From contig NZ_AP022614.1 in NCBI RefSeq assembly GCF_010730575.1, positions 1,364,001 to 1,428,000 of the forward strand: a stretch of DNA of 64,000 nucleotides, written 5' to 3'. This DNA comes from Mycobacterium parmense. Its GTDB lineage: Bacteria; Actinomycetota; Actinomycetes; Mycobacteriales; Mycobacteriaceae. The notes below the pieces were generated by a model, which was given only the letters and a program-made list of their open reading frames with translations, did not search any database and was not told the DNA's origin. A program made the position numbers and the translations under genes. Positions 16,533-26,070 of this stretch are shown here, in pieces (position 1 is the stretch's first letter; every line of letters starts with the position of its first letter).

Positions 16533-16635
16533 GGCGGGCTCCTTCGTGGCCGGTTGCAGTCATGATGCCGGTGGCGGGTAGCGGCCGGTAAGAGCCCAAA
16601 GTCACGAGTCGGGCGCCACGGGACCGGTGGTTCGG

Positions 16636-17319
16636 TCATCCCTCTATCTCGCCGGAGATACCGCGCTCGAGGCCGGCCTGCGTGCGCGCCGGCAGCACGA
16701 CCAGCCCGTCGAGTTCCCGGCGCGCCCGGTCGTAGGCGTTCTGGCGCTCCTGCGGCGCCGCGGCGGGATCGGATGCCATGCGGAACAGGTTCTGAGCGCG
16801 CGTGATTCGCTGTTGGTCCGCCCGCGAGAAGTCGTGGCGGCGTCTGCGCTTGGCTTCCGACTCGGCGGCGTTGAACGCGGTCACGTAGCGCTCCACGGCG
16901 GCCATGTACTGCGCGGCGGCTTCCCTGTCGTCGAACAGTTCCTCGGCCTTGGCGGGGCGGAGGAAGTCCGCGCGCAGTTTGGCGCTGTGGAACGCCGTCG
17001 TGAGCGGATCGCGCATGTCGGTCATGAGCGGGAAGTCGAGGAGCTTGGCGACGTCGAGTTCGTAGTCGAGCCACCGCGCGTCGGTCCGGCTGTGCTCCTC
17101 GAGGACGCGGCGCAGCGACCGCCACTGGGCGGCTTGGCTGTTGCCGGTGCCCCCGGTGCTTCCGGCGCCGACGGTGTCGGGGGTCGGTGCCTCGAAGACG
17201 GCCCGCGGCTCCCCGGCCCGGCGCCTGTACGTGGTGAATGCCCGAAACGCGGCGATGGCCGCGCCCGCCAGCGGCAGCAACAGGATCAGGAGTTCGGCCA
17301 ACCGGATGAGCAAACCCAC
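16636..17319 (-). CDS. Hypothetical membrane-anchored protein
   Basis: 227 residues starting at GTG 17319. One N-terminal transmembrane helix (LIRLAELLILLLPLAGAAIAAF, residues 4-25) is followed by an Arg-rich stop-transfer segment, a Gly/Thr linker, and a mostly helical, charged domain (residues 65-225) that is probably cytoplasmic. No enzyme motif is recognised. It lies downstream of fadD31 on the same strand, as hypothetical genes do next to fadD31 in other mycobacteria. Confidence 0.65.
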   Translation of the reverse strand: MGLLIRLAELLILLLPLAGAAIAAFRAFTTYRRRAGEPRAVFEAPTPDTVGAGSTGGTGNSQAAQWRSLRRVLEEHSRTDARWLDYELDVAKLLDFPLMTDMRDPLTTAFHSAKLRADFLRPAKAEELFDDREAAAQYMAAVERYVTAFNAAESEAKRRRRHDFSRADQQRITRAQNLFRMASDPAAAPQERQNAYDRARRELDGLVVLPARTQAGLERGISGEIEG

Positions 17320-17381
17320 ACGGCCAGGATGCCACGCGGGCAGCGCTGCGCCGCCCGCCGAAAGCGGGGCCTGCGGTCGAA

Positions 17382-19265
17382 TCAGCGCCTGCGGGCCTGG
17401 GAAGGGTCCACGCTCGGCGGTCCGAGGCTGCCGTCAAGGTACTGCTCCCGGCAGGCCCGGCGGGCCAGTTTGCCGCTGGTGGTGCGCGGGATGGCGCCGG
17501 CCGGCAGGAAACGCATGTCGGAGACCGCAATCCCGTGGCGGTCCGAAACCGCCGCCCGGACCGCCTCGATCGCCGGCTCCGGGTCCGCGCGGCTGGTGCC
17601 CGCCGCCCGCTCGGCGATGACCACGAGCCGTTGGCGCGACGCGTCCGGGCCCGAATCACCGGCTGGCACCGCGAAGGCCGTGACATATCCGCGCCGCACG
17701 AGCGGTGACGCCTCCGCGACCGTGGCCTCGATGTCCTGCGGATAGTGGTTGCGGCCGTCGACGGTGATGAGGTCCACGATGCGGCCCGTCACGAAGATCT
17801 CGCCGTCGAGATAGAAGCCCAGGTCCCCGGTGCGCAGCCAGGTGCCGCCGGGGGTCGAGCCCTCGGCGCGGCTGCTCTGCCCCAGCCGGGCCTTCAGCGT
17901 CGCGCCGAAGGCCTCGCGCGTCTGCTCGGGCAGGCGCCAGTAGCCCGCGCCCACGTTGTTGCCCTGCAGCCAGATTTCGCCGACCTCACCGTCTGGCAGT
18001 TCGGCCGCGGTTTCGGGGTCCACGACGACCGCCCACAGGCTGCGCGCCACCCGGCCGCAGGACACCTGGACCACCGCATTGGGCGAATCCGCCGCGACCC
18101 GCACGGCGTGACCGGCGCCCAGTCGCTCGCGGTCGAGATACACCACCGGCGCCTCGGTGTCGTGGTCGGTGGTCGCGACGAACAGGGTCGCCTCCGCGAT
18201 GCCGTAGGACGGCTTGAATGCCGTGCGCGGCAAGCCGTACGGGGAGAACGCCTTGTTGAACATCCTCATCGCGTCGACGCTGACCGGCTCGGACCCGATG
18301 ATCATCACCACGTTGCTGAGGTCGATGTCGTCGTCGGGGCCGGGCAGTCCCCGCTGCGCGGTCCACTCGTAGGCGAAATTCGGTGCGGCCGTCACTGCGC
18401 GGCCTTCGCGCGAGCCGGCGGACAGCGCCTTGATCCACCGCAGTGGCCGGCGCACGAACGCGGCCGGTGACATCAGGGTCGAGTGCCCGCCGTACACCGC
18501 GGGGAAGCCGATCATCGACAGGCCCATGTCGTGGTAGAGGGGCAACCAGCTCACGCCGTGGGTGTTGCGGTCCAACAGGTCGATCGAGAGGATCATCTGG
18601 ACCAAATTGGTGCCCACCGCGCGGTGGGTGATCTCCACGCCCACCGGGGGTCGCGTCGAGCCGGAGGTGTACTGCAGGTGAGAAACGCGGTCGACGGCCA
18701 GCTCGACGGGCACGAACGTCTCGCCCGCGGAGTCGGGTATCTCGTCGATCACCAGGACGTGCGGCCGCCGCAGTTGGTCGAGGCCGGCCAGGAAGCCCTC
18801 GACCGCGTCCCTGGCCGCGGCGGTGGTGAGCACGGCGACGGGTTCGGAGTCGCGCAGGGCCGTGTCGAGACGCTCGGCGTGGCCGGGCAGTTCGGGCGCG
18901 AACAACGGCACCGCGATGGCTCCCGCCTTGACCGCCGCGTAGAACCCGGCGACGTAATCGATGCCCTGCGGCGCGAGGATCGCCACCCGATCACCGTCGC
19001 CGGCGAACTGCTGCACGCGCGCCGCGATGGCCTGCAGCCGCACGCCCAGCTGCGCCCAGGTCACCTCGGAGGCGTCTCCTTCGGACCGGGCGTGGTCGAG
19101 GTAGCGGTAGGCGACCTGGTCGCCGACATTGGCGATGTTGCGCTCGATGAGGGAGATCAGCGTGGTGCCGGGGGGCGCCTCGATGCGACCGTCGGCGTCC
19201 AGGCAATCCTCTATCCGCAGCAGGCCTTTCGGCGCCACGGAGTGCGGCCGGGAACCGTTTTCCAT
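17382..19265 (-). CDS. fadD31: Fatty-acyl-AMP ligase FadD31
   Basis: 627 residues. It has the ANL superfamily layout: the P-loop-like LQYTSGSTRPPVGVEITH, then LPLYHDMGLS, MIIGSEPVS, the PSYGIAEATLFVA motif and WLRTGDLGFYLDGEIFVTGRIVDLITVDGRNHYPQDIE, ending PRTTSGKLARR. The insertion typical of long-chain fatty-acyl-AMP ligases (FAAL) is present, so it should make acyl-adenylates for transfer to a PKS or carrier protein rather than acyl-CoA. Length and order match M. tuberculosis fadD31 (Rv1925). ATG 19265 (MENGS) is the start; longer in-frame sequence is low-complexity. Confidence 0.88.
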   Translation of the reverse strand: MENGSRPHSVAPKGLLRIEDCLDADGRIEAPPGTTLISLIERNIANVGDQVAYRYLDHARSEGDASEVTWAQLGVRLQAIAARVQQFAGDGDRVAILAPQGIDYVAGFYAAVKAGAIAVPLFAPELPGHAERLDTALRDSEPVAVLTTAAARDAVEGFLAGLDQLRRPHVLVIDEIPDSAGETFVPVELAVDRVSHLQYTSGSTRPPVGVEITHRAVGTNLVQMILSIDLLDRNTHGVSWLPLYHDMGLSMIGFPAVYGGHSTLMSPAAFVRRPLRWIKALSAGSREGRAVTAAPNFAYEWTAQRGLPGPDDDIDLSNVVMIIGSEPVSVDAMRMFNKAFSPYGLPRTAFKPSYGIAEATLFVATTDHDTEAPVVYLDRERLGAGHAVRVAADSPNAVVQVSCGRVARSLWAVVVDPETAAELPDGEVGEIWLQGNNVGAGYWRLPEQTREAFGATLKARLGQSSRAEGSTPGGTWLRTGDLGFYLDGEIFVTGRIVDLITVDGRNHYPQDIEATVAEASPLVRRGYVTAFAVPAGDSGPDASRQRLVVIAERAAGTSRADPEPAIEAVRAAVSDRHGIAVSDMRFLPAGAIPRTTSGKLARRACREQYLDGSLGPPSVDPSQARRR

Positions 19266-19450
19266 GGGTCCCAGTCTAGTTGTGCGCGAGCCGGTGAACC
19301 CCCGGGCTGGGCCCGCCTCGGTGTCCCCCTGCCGGCTCGCCGGCCGGCAATGTTGGTTGTCATCGCCGTCGGGTGCCGCCGATTTCACCTGTTGGCAACC
19401 TGTCAGGAGTTGGGTTTCGACGAGCCGACCAGAACGCAACGCCCGCGCAG

Positions 19451-19483
19451 AGACCGCAGAGACCGCAGAGACCGCAGAGACCA
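19451..19483. repeat. Tandem repeat of a 9-bp unit upstream of the AtoE gene
   Basis: AGACCGCAG occurs three times in a row from 19451 to 19477 and is followed by a partial copy (AGACCA). It ends about 10 bases before the ATG at 19493 and abuts the AAGGAAA ribosome-binding site. Short tandem arrays in this position can vary in copy number and alter expression. Confidence 0.7.
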
Positions 19484-19492
19484 AGGAAACCG

Positions 19493-20899
19493 ATGACCAC
19501 GACGTCAGACCGCCAGGACGAACGACACGGCCTCACCCAGCGGTTCACCGGACTGTGTGTCCGATACGTCGAACGCCTCATGCCCGACCCGTATCTGTTC
19601 GCGGTCATCCTCACCCTGATCGTCGTCGCGCTGGTGGCCCTCCTCGTACACGGCGCGACACCCACCGGCGTTCTGAAGGCTTGGTACGGCGGGGTTTGGG
19701 GCTCGCAGAACATCTTCACCTTCGCGTTCCAGATGGTGCTGATCCTGGTGACGGGCTACACACTCGCCGAGGCGCCCATCGTCAAACGAGCCATCGTGGC
19801 CGTCGCGAGCAGACCCACCAACCAGGTGCAGGGCGCCCTGCTGTGCTTCGGCGTGAGCGCCGCCCTCTCCCTGCTGAACTGGGGACTCGGCCTGGTCGCG
19901 GGCGCCCTGGTCGCGCGCCAGGTGGCGAAGCGGCTTGCGGGTGCGCATTTCGGATACCTCATCGCGACCGGGTTCATGGGCTACATCGTCTGGACGCAGG
20001 GCCTGTCGTCGTCGATCGCCCTGGCCAACACCGACACCACCAGCCCGATCAACGTGATCCACAAGATCACCGGAACAACCGTGCCGCTGACGTTGACGAT
20101 CTTCCAGCCCTACAACTGGGTCGCCGTGCTCGTCGTGGTGTTGCTGCTCTCCGTCGCGATCTGGCGGATGGCGCCCCGGGAGGCCCTCGAACCGGACCCG
20201 GCGGTCTTCGACGAGGAACCCGAGCCGGCCCCACTCTCCGGTAAGCGGACGCCGGCCGAGTGGCTGGAGAACCTGTGGATCCTCAACGTGCTGGTCTTCG
20301 CCGCGGGCATCACGTATTTCGTGCTGAGCGGCTTCGCGCTCAACATCTCCTCGATGATCATGCTGTTCACCATCACCAGCGCATTGCTGCACCGCACGCC
20401 GATCCGCTTCATCACCGCGTTCTCGAACGCGGCCCGGGTGTCGGGCCCGTTGTTGCTGCAATACCCCCTGTACGGGGGGATCGTGGGGCTCCTCGGATAC
20501 CTGCCCACCCACTCGGGCAAGGCGCTGCAGACCGTGCTCGCCGAAGCGCTGGTGCGCGGCGCCGACGAGTACACCCTGCCCTTCCTGACGTTCGTCGGCT
20601 CGGTCCTGATCTCGCTGTTCGTTCCCTCCGGCGGGGGGCATTGGGCGGTTCAGGGGCCGATCGCGGTCGACTCGGCGCTGGCGATCGGGCAACACTCGCC
20701 GAAGTACCTCGGGTTGATCTCGATGTCGGTCGCCGACGGCGAGGCCGTCGCCAACATGATCCAGCCGTTCTGGCTGTTGCCCGTGCTCGCCATCGCCAAG
20801 CTCAACGTCCGCCAGGTGATGGGCTTCACCGTGATCGCCTTCCTGGTGGGGTTCGCCGTGTCAAGCGCGGCGGTTCTCATTGCGCCGCATGTGCTTTGA
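19493..20899 (+). CDS. AtoE-type short-chain fatty acid transporter
   Basis: 468 residues with about 11-12 hydrophobic segments. The family match (SCFA_trans, PF02667) rests on MPDPYLFAVILTLIV, LNWGLGLVAGALVARQVAK, LLQYPLYGGIVGL and the hallmark FVPSGGGHWAVQGPI near the C-terminus. AtoE proteins import short-chain carboxylates such as butyrate across the cytoplasmic membrane. It is followed after 14 bases by the allophanate hydrolase gene, so both are likely on one mRNA, which could point to a different substrate. Confidence 0.88.
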   Translation: MTTTSDRQDERHGLTQRFTGLCVRYVERLMPDPYLFAVILTLIVVALVALLVHGATPTGVLKAWYGGVWGSQNIFTFAFQMVLILVTGYTLAEAPIVKRAIVAVASRPTNQVQGALLCFGVSAALSLLNWGLGLVAGALVARQVAKRLAGAHFGYLIATGFMGYIVWTQGLSSSIALANTDTTSPINVIHKITGTTVPLTLTIFQPYNWVAVLVVVLLLSVAIWRMAPREALEPDPAVFDEEPEPAPLSGKRTPAEWLENLWILNVLVFAAGITYFVLSGFALNISSMIMLFTITSALLHRTPIRFITAFSNAARVSGPLLLQYPLYGGIVGLLGYLPTHSGKALQTVLAEALVRGADEYTLPFLTFVGSVLISLFVPSGGGHWAVQGPIAVDSALAIGQHSPKYLGLISMSVADGEAVANMIQPFWLLPVLAIAKLNVRQVMGFTVIAFLVGFAVSSAAVLIAPHVL

Positions 20900-20913
20900 C
20901 GGTTCGACACCGC

Positions 20914-22638
20914 ATGGTCACTGACGCAGCACGCTCCCCCACGGCCCGGGTCGCGGCCGCCTACCGGACGATCGCCGAAGCCGACCGGCCCGAGATCTGG
21001 ATCACGCTGAGACAACAGACCGACGTTTTCGCCGACGCCGCCGCGGTCGAGCGGCGACTGGCCGCGGGAGAACCGTTGCCGCTGGCGGGAATGCTGGTTG
21101 CCGTCAAGGACAACATCGACGTCGCGGGCCTACCCACCACCGCGGCCTGCCCGGAGTTCGCCTACCTCCCCGCAACCACGGCGGTCGCCGTGCAGCGGCT
21201 CTGCGCGGCGGGCGCCGTCGTGCTCGGCAAAGCCAACCTCGACCAGTTCGCCACCGGATTGGCCGGCACCCGCAGTCCCTATGGCGCCGTGCGGAATTCG
21301 CGCTATCCGCAGCTGGTGGCCGGGGGTTCCAGTTCGGGTCCGGCCGTGGCCGTCGCGCTGGGCATCGCCGACATCGGCGTCGGCACCGACACCGCGGGGT
21401 CCGTGCGCGTCCCCGCCGCGCTCAACGGGATCGCCGGCATCAAGCCGACCCTCGGGATCATCCCCACCCATGGCGTCGTGCCGGCCTGCCCCAGCTTCGA
21501 CGCGGTCTCCGTGCTCGCGGCGGACGTCGCGCGTGCCGCCGCCGCGGTCGCGGTGATGGCCGGCCCCGATTCGCGCGACCCCCGCAGCCGCGCGTGGCCG
21601 TCCGACGTCCGGTTCGCGGCGCCCGGCGTGCCACGGCTGGCGATCCCCGAGGACGCCAACCTGTCCGCGCTCAGCCCCGCCTACGCAGATGCCTTCACGC
21701 GGACCGTCACCCATGCCACCCGAGCCGGCATGCGCGTCGAGGCGGTCGACATCTCGCTGCTGCTCGATGCCGCCCTCCTGTTGTATGACGGCGCCTTCGT
21801 TGCCGAGAGATACGCCGCGGTCGGCGCGTTTCTCGACAGTCATCCGGCGGGTGCGGATCCCGTTGTGGCACAAATCATCACCTCGGCCCGCTCGGTGAGC
21901 GGCGCGGCGTTCGCGGCGGACCTGAACGCGCTGGCGCTGGCGCGGGCCGGCGCCGGGAAGCTCCTGGCCGGGTTCGACGGGTTGCTGCTGCCAACGACCA
22001 CCGAGCACCCCTCGTTGGCCGACGTACGGGCCGATCCCCACACCGTGGTCCGGCGGATGGGGGCGTACACCAACTTCTGCAACCTGCTCGACATGGCCGC
22101 GGTGGCCTTCCCCGGCGAGCCGACGACCGGCGGGGCCCCGTTCGGGGCGATGGTCGTCGTCCCCGCATTCGGCGACCAGGTCGCCGTCGACATCGCCGCG
22201 CGCATCGGCGGTACGCCGTCCGGGGCGGTCGCGGCAATCGGCTGCGATCTGGCCGTGTTCGGCGCGCACATGCGCGGCCACCCCATGCACGGGCAACTCG
22301 ACGGGCTCGGCGCCCGCTATCTCGGGCCGGTCAGCACCGCGAGCGCGTACCGCCTGCTCGCCGTGGCCGGGACGACCCCAACCGCCGGGGTGGTCCGGGC
22401 GGCGGCCGGAGCCGGGCGCGAGATCCAGGGCGAACTGTTCCGCGTCTCCGAAGTCGCCCTGAGTCGCCTGCTGTCGGGTCTGCCCGCGCAGCTTGGGCTG
22501 GCCGGCGTGGAACTCGACGACGGTCGCAGCGTCGTCGCGGTGGTGGCCGCCGACCACGCGGCCGGATCGGCCGCCGACATCACCGGTTATCGGCATTGGG
22601 CGCGCTACCTGGAAGCCACCGGGGGCGAGCAACCCTGA
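20914..22638 (+). CDS. Allophanate hydrolase (AtzF-type amidase)
   Basis: 574 residues. The N-terminal amidase-signature domain has the catalytic Lys in AVKDNIDVAG, the cis-Ser in GGSSSGPAVAV and the nucleophile Ser in GTDTAGSVRVPAALNGI. The C-terminal about 130 residues (FGAHMRGHPMHGQLDGLGARYLG onward, ending YRHWARYLE) form the AtzF C-terminal domain, so the two-domain allophanate hydrolase is complete. The reaction is allophanate to ammonia and CO2 after urea carboxylase. No urea carboxylase gene is nearby; the partner is instead an AtoE-type carrier. Confidence 0.9.
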   Translation: MVTDAARSPTARVAAAYRTIAEADRPEIWITLRQQTDVFADAAAVERRLAAGEPLPLAGMLVAVKDNIDVAGLPTTAACPEFAYLPATTAVAVQRLCAAGAVVLGKANLDQFATGLAGTRSPYGAVRNSRYPQLVAGGSSSGPAVAVALGIADIGVGTDTAGSVRVPAALNGIAGIKPTLGIIPTHGVVPACPSFDAVSVLAADVARAAAAVAVMAGPDSRDPRSRAWPSDVRFAAPGVPRLAIPEDANLSALSPAYADAFTRTVTHATRAGMRVEAVDISLLLDAALLLYDGAFVAERYAAVGAFLDSHPAGADPVVAQIITSARSVSGAAFAADLNALALARAGAGKLLAGFDGLLLPTTTEHPSLADVRADPHTVVRRMGAYTNFCNLLDMAAVAFPGEPTTGGAPFGAMVVVPAFGDQVAVDIAARIGGTPSGAVAAIGCDLAVFGAHMRGHPMHGQLDGLGARYLGPVSTASAYRLLAVAGTTPTAGVVRAAAGAGREIQGELFRVSEVALSRLLSGLPAQLGLAGVELDDGRSVVAVVAADHAAGSAADITGYRHWARYLEATGGEQP

Positions 22639-22767
22639 GCAGTGGACGGGCCGGATCCCGCGGTCGCCGTCGCGTTCCGGGCTGACGAACGGGGTGCAGC
22701 GGCGCGGGCGCGCTGCGGTAGGGTACCGCCAGCAACGCTATGGGCGTTTGACTGATCGGGAGTAGGG

Positions 22768-23229
22768 ATGTCGGGCCGCAAATTCTCCTTCGAAGTCACC
22801 CGCACCAGCTCCGCGCCCGCCGCGACGCTGTTCCGGCTCGTGGCCGACGGCGCCAGCTGGTCGCGGTGGGCTAAGCCGATCGTCGTGCAGTCGAGCTGGG
22901 CGCGCCAGGGTGACCCAGCGCCGGGCGGTGTCGGCGCCATCCGCAAGGTCGGGATGTGGCCGGTGCTGGTCCAGGAGGAAACCGTCGAATACGAGCAGGA
23001 CCGCCGACACGCCTACAAGATGGTCGGGCCCGCGACCCCGGTCAAGGACTACTCGGCCGAGGTCGTGTTCACACCAAACGCCGCGGGCGGCACCGACATT
23101 CGCTGGACCGGCTCCTTCGTCGAGCGCGTCCGCGGCACCGGCCCGCTGATGCGGGGCGTCATGGGCGGGGCGGTCCGGTTCTTCGCGGACCGGTTGGTGC
23201 GGGCGGCCGAGCGCGAAACGGGCGGATGA
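22768..23229 (+). CDS. SRPBCC (START-like) family protein
   Basis: 153 residues. The helix-grip fold is suggested by RTSSAPAATLFRLVADGASWSRWAKPIV and by GTDIRWTGSFVERVRGTGPLM with the long C-terminal helix MRGVMGGAVRFFADRLVRAAE. Members bind hydrophobic ligands or act as polyketide-type cyclases. A GGGAGTAGGG site precedes ATG 22768. The FAD monooxygenase gene begins 79 bases later on the same strand, which could mean joint action on an aromatic substrate. Confidence 0.8.
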   Translation: MSGRKFSFEVTRTSSAPAATLFRLVADGASWSRWAKPIVVQSSWARQGDPAPGGVGAIRKVGMWPVLVQEETVEYEQDRRHAYKMVGPATPVKDYSAEVVFTPNAAGGTDIRWTGSFVERVRGTGPLMRGVMGGAVRFFADRLVRAAERETGG

Positions 23230-23308
23230 CGGTCGCCCGCCGGGCGACGACCACGCTCTGACAACCTGGCGATGGCGGGTCCGTCGCGCGATACCTACGC
23301 TGGACGAA

Positions 23309-24874
23309 GTGATCGACGTCGTCATCGCGGGCGCTGGCCCGAACGGGCTGATGCTGGCCGGCGAGCTCGGATTGGCCGGCGTCCGGCCGGTCGTGCTGGA
23401 ACCGATGCCGGGACCCAACCCGCTGCGGCGGGCGAACGGCGTTATCGGCCAAGGGGTTCGGATACTTGACCATCGCGGCCTCTACAGCACGCTCGCGGGC
23501 ACGGACGATCCGCCTGCGCTCAATCCGCGCGCGATGTTCGCGGCCTTCCCGCTGGATCTGGCGCTGGCGCCGGACGCCCAGGTGTTTCTGCTGCCCGTGC
23601 AGCAGCCCCGACTCGTCGAGGTGCTCGCGGCGCGGGCCCGCGCCCACGGTGCCGACATCCGATGGGGTCACGCGCTCACCGGGTTCGACCAGGACGACGA
23701 CGGCGTCACGGTGCACGTCAGCGGACCCGACGGCCCCTACGATCTGGCGGCCCGGTACTTCGTCGGCGCCGACGGCGGGACCAGCATGACCCGCAAGCTG
23801 GCCGGCATCGGTTTTCCGGGCATGTCGTCCTACGACATGACCGTGCGGATGGGATTCGACGTGCTGCCCCCGCACGAGTGGGTCGATCCGGTCAGCGGCG
23901 GCCTGGACATACCCGGGTTCGGACGCGTGCCGCCACTGCAGTTCCGTCGGGCCGAGAACGGTGTTTTCGCGTACGGCGCGCTCGGCGACCGCGCCGCCGT
24001 GATCGCCTTCGAAATGGACCGATCGGCGCGCGAGGAGCCGCTCGCCGATGACGGCGCCGACTCGCCGATGAGCCTGGCGGAGCTGGAAGCAGCCGTGAAA
24101 CGCGTCATCGGCGCGGATGTGCCGCTGCGACCCGCGCAGGGGGCGGACGAAACGCTGGACCTGCGCCGGTTTTCCGGCATCAACTCGCGGATCGCGTCGC
24201 GCTACCAGGAGGGCCGGGTGATCCTCGTCGGGGACGCCGCGCATGTCCACTCGCCGATGGGCGGGCCCGGGCTGAACCTCGGGCTGCAGGATGCGGCGAA
24301 CCTCGGCTGGAAGCTGGCCGCCGTCGTCAGCGGACGCGTCGAACCAGCCCTGCTCGCCACCTACGAGACCGAGCGCCGGCGCGCCGCCGAGCGGGTCATC
24401 ATGCACAGCCGGGCGCAACTGGCGCTCGTCCGCCCCGGGCCCGAGGTGACGGCGCTGCGGGAGCTGTTCTGCGAACTGGCCACCGACCCCGGTGTCGTCC
24501 GCCGCCTCAGCGATCTCATTTCGGGCGCCGAAAACCGTTACACCACCGACCCGGACGCACATCCGCTGGTGGGGTATTGGGTACCCGACTTCGCGGTGAC
24601 CGCCGACGGCCAGACGCGCCGGGTCGCGGAGCTCGCACGGACCGGGCGCCCGCTGCTCGTCGACCTCACCGGCGGGGGCGCCGTGTCGGCAGCGGTCGCC
24701 GACGTCGCCGACCAGATCACCGTCGCGGCGGGGCGCCCGGTGGGCGCGGTCGCGGGCACGGCCGTGCTGGTGCGTCCCGACGGCTACGTCGCGTGGGCGA
24801 CGTCGGCGGCCACGCCGGCGGAAGGGGAATTGAGCGCACTGCGCGGTGTCCTCGCGCGGTGGTTCGGCATCTGA
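23309..24874 (+). CDS. FAD-dependent aromatic-ring-type monooxygenase
   Basis: 521 residues starting at GTG 23309. The FAD motif is VVIAGAGPNGLMLAGELGLAG, the DG motif is YFVGADGGTSMTRKLAG, and the GD motif is RVILVGDAAHVHSPMGGPGLNLGLQDAANLGWKLA. These define group A flavoprotein hydroxylases of the PheA/TfdB/MhpA type. The C-terminal 130 residues resemble the thioredoxin-like dimerisation domain of that family. The enzyme would hydroxylate a phenolic or polyketide ring using NAD(P)H and O2. It follows the SRPBCC gene in the same direction. Confidence 0.9.
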   Translation: MIDVVIAGAGPNGLMLAGELGLAGVRPVVLEPMPGPNPLRRANGVIGQGVRILDHRGLYSTLAGTDDPPALNPRAMFAAFPLDLALAPDAQVFLLPVQQPRLVEVLAARARAHGADIRWGHALTGFDQDDDGVTVHVSGPDGPYDLAARYFVGADGGTSMTRKLAGIGFPGMSSYDMTVRMGFDVLPPHEWVDPVSGGLDIPGFGRVPPLQFRRAENGVFAYGALGDRAAVIAFEMDRSAREEPLADDGADSPMSLAELEAAVKRVIGADVPLRPAQGADETLDLRRFSGINSRIASRYQEGRVILVGDAAHVHSPMGGPGLNLGLQDAANLGWKLAAVVSGRVEPALLATYETERRRAAERVIMHSRAQLALVRPGPEVTALRELFCELATDPGVVRRLSDLISGAENRYTTDPDAHPLVGYWVPDFAVTADGQTRRVAELARTGRPLLVDLTGGGAVSAAVADVADQITVAAGRPVGAVAGTAVLVRPDGYVAWATSAATPAEGELSALRGVLARWFGI

Positions 24875-24893
24875 GGCCGAGCGCTATCGAGCG

Positions 24894-26057
24894 CTACTTC
24901 GATGCGACCTCGTCCTGGTACTTCTTGGTCATGTGCTCGACGGCCTGTAATTGGGTGCGGGCCAGGTCTTCTCGCATATGTTCGGCGCGCGCGGCGGCGT
25001 CGATCGTCGGCTGCGCCTGACCCTGGAAGTGCGGCATCACCTCGGCGGCGAACAGCTCGGCCGAGCGTCTGGTCGCCGCGGGATTGGCCCACTCGTGGCC
25101 CATCTGCAGCATGCAGCCGAAGCCGCCGGACTGGTCCCACAGCCGCTGCACCTGGGCCCGGGCCCGCTCCGGCGTGCCGATGACGCCGGCACCGTTGTCG
25201 TTGATGACGTCGATCATCTCGTCGAGCTGTTCGCCGGGCATGGTCATCTGGGGGAAGGCGGCCACCTTCTGGAAGTACCGGAACCACGGCTCGATGCCGA
25301 ACTTCACCTCCTCGCGGGCCTGCTTCTCGGTCTCGGCGAGGTGGAAGAGCCCGACCAGGCTCCAGTTGTTGCGGTCGACCCGGCTGCCGAACGCCGCGGC
25401 GCGCTCCTCGACGATGTCCCAGTGGTAGGAGAGCGCGTTGAACCCCTCGACGGTCAGCGTCGCCCCGATGGAAAGCAGCCCGATGCCGTGCTTGCCGGCG
25501 AGCCGGGCCCCGGTCGGGGAGGCCACTGCGGCCACGGCGAGCGGGATGCCGCCGTCGGAGTAGGGGGCGAGCTGCAGGCGCGCGTCGACGAGTTCGTGGG
25601 TCGGCGTCTTGGCCGTCACGGTTTCGCCGGCCAGAAGCCGGACGACGATGTCGAGGTTGGTCTCCAGAAGTTCGCGCGTGTCAGTCGGATTCAGACCGAT
25701 CATTGCCGAGTCGGTGGGCAGCGAGCCGGGGCCGAAGCCGCCGATGACACGGCCGTGCGTGAGGTGGTCCAGCAGCATCAGCCGGTCGGCCACCCATAGG
25801 GGGTTGTGGTAGGCGAGCGATATGACGCCGGTGCCGAACCTGATCCGCTTGGCACGTTCCGCGGCCGCGGCGATGAACACCTCCGGGGAGCTGATGATCT
25901 CGCTGCCCGCAGAATGGTGCTCGCCGAGCCAGACCTCGTCGAAGCCGAGGGCGTCGAGGTGTTCGACGAATTGGAGATCACGCTGCAGTGCCAGTGTGGG
26001 GTTGGTTCCTGCGCGGTGGAACGGCGCGATGAAGTATCCGAACCTGAGCTTCGACAT
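24894..26057 (-). CDS. LLM class flavin-dependent oxidoreductase
   Basis: 387 residues with the luciferase-like monooxygenase TIM barrel: GFDEVWLGEHHSAGSEIISSPEVFIAAAAERAKRIRFGTGVISLAYHNPLWVADRLMLLDHLTHGRVIGGFGPG is characteristic. The later QVQRLWDQSGGFGCMLQMGHEWA and C-terminal EVMPHFQGQ also fit the FMN-type LLM subfamily (LuxAB-alkanal-like). The substrate is unknown. ATG 26057 follows AAGGGGA. An inverted repeat (26071-26103) lies just upstream in the promoter region. Confidence 0.88.
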   Translation of the reverse strand: MSKLRFGYFIAPFHRAGTNPTLALQRDLQFVEHLDALGFDEVWLGEHHSAGSEIISSPEVFIAAAAERAKRIRFGTGVISLAYHNPLWVADRLMLLDHLTHGRVIGGFGPGSLPTDSAMIGLNPTDTRELLETNLDIVVRLLAGETVTAKTPTHELVDARLQLAPYSDGGIPLAVAAVASPTGARLAGKHGIGLLSIGATLTVEGFNALSYHWDIVEERAAAFGSRVDRNNWSLVGLFHLAETEKQAREEVKFGIEPWFRYFQKVAAFPQMTMPGEQLDEMIDVINDNGAGVIGTPERARAQVQRLWDQSGGFGCMLQMGHEWANPAATRRSAELFAAEVMPHFQGQAQPTIDAAARAEHMREDLARTQLQAVEHMTKKYQDEVASK

Positions 26058-26070
26058 TGAAGTCCCCTTG

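Noticed and set aside
21130..22632. 500-codon minus-strand ORF opposite allophanate hydrolase
   Set aside because: Shadow frame with no family match; the plus-strand amidase signature is complete.
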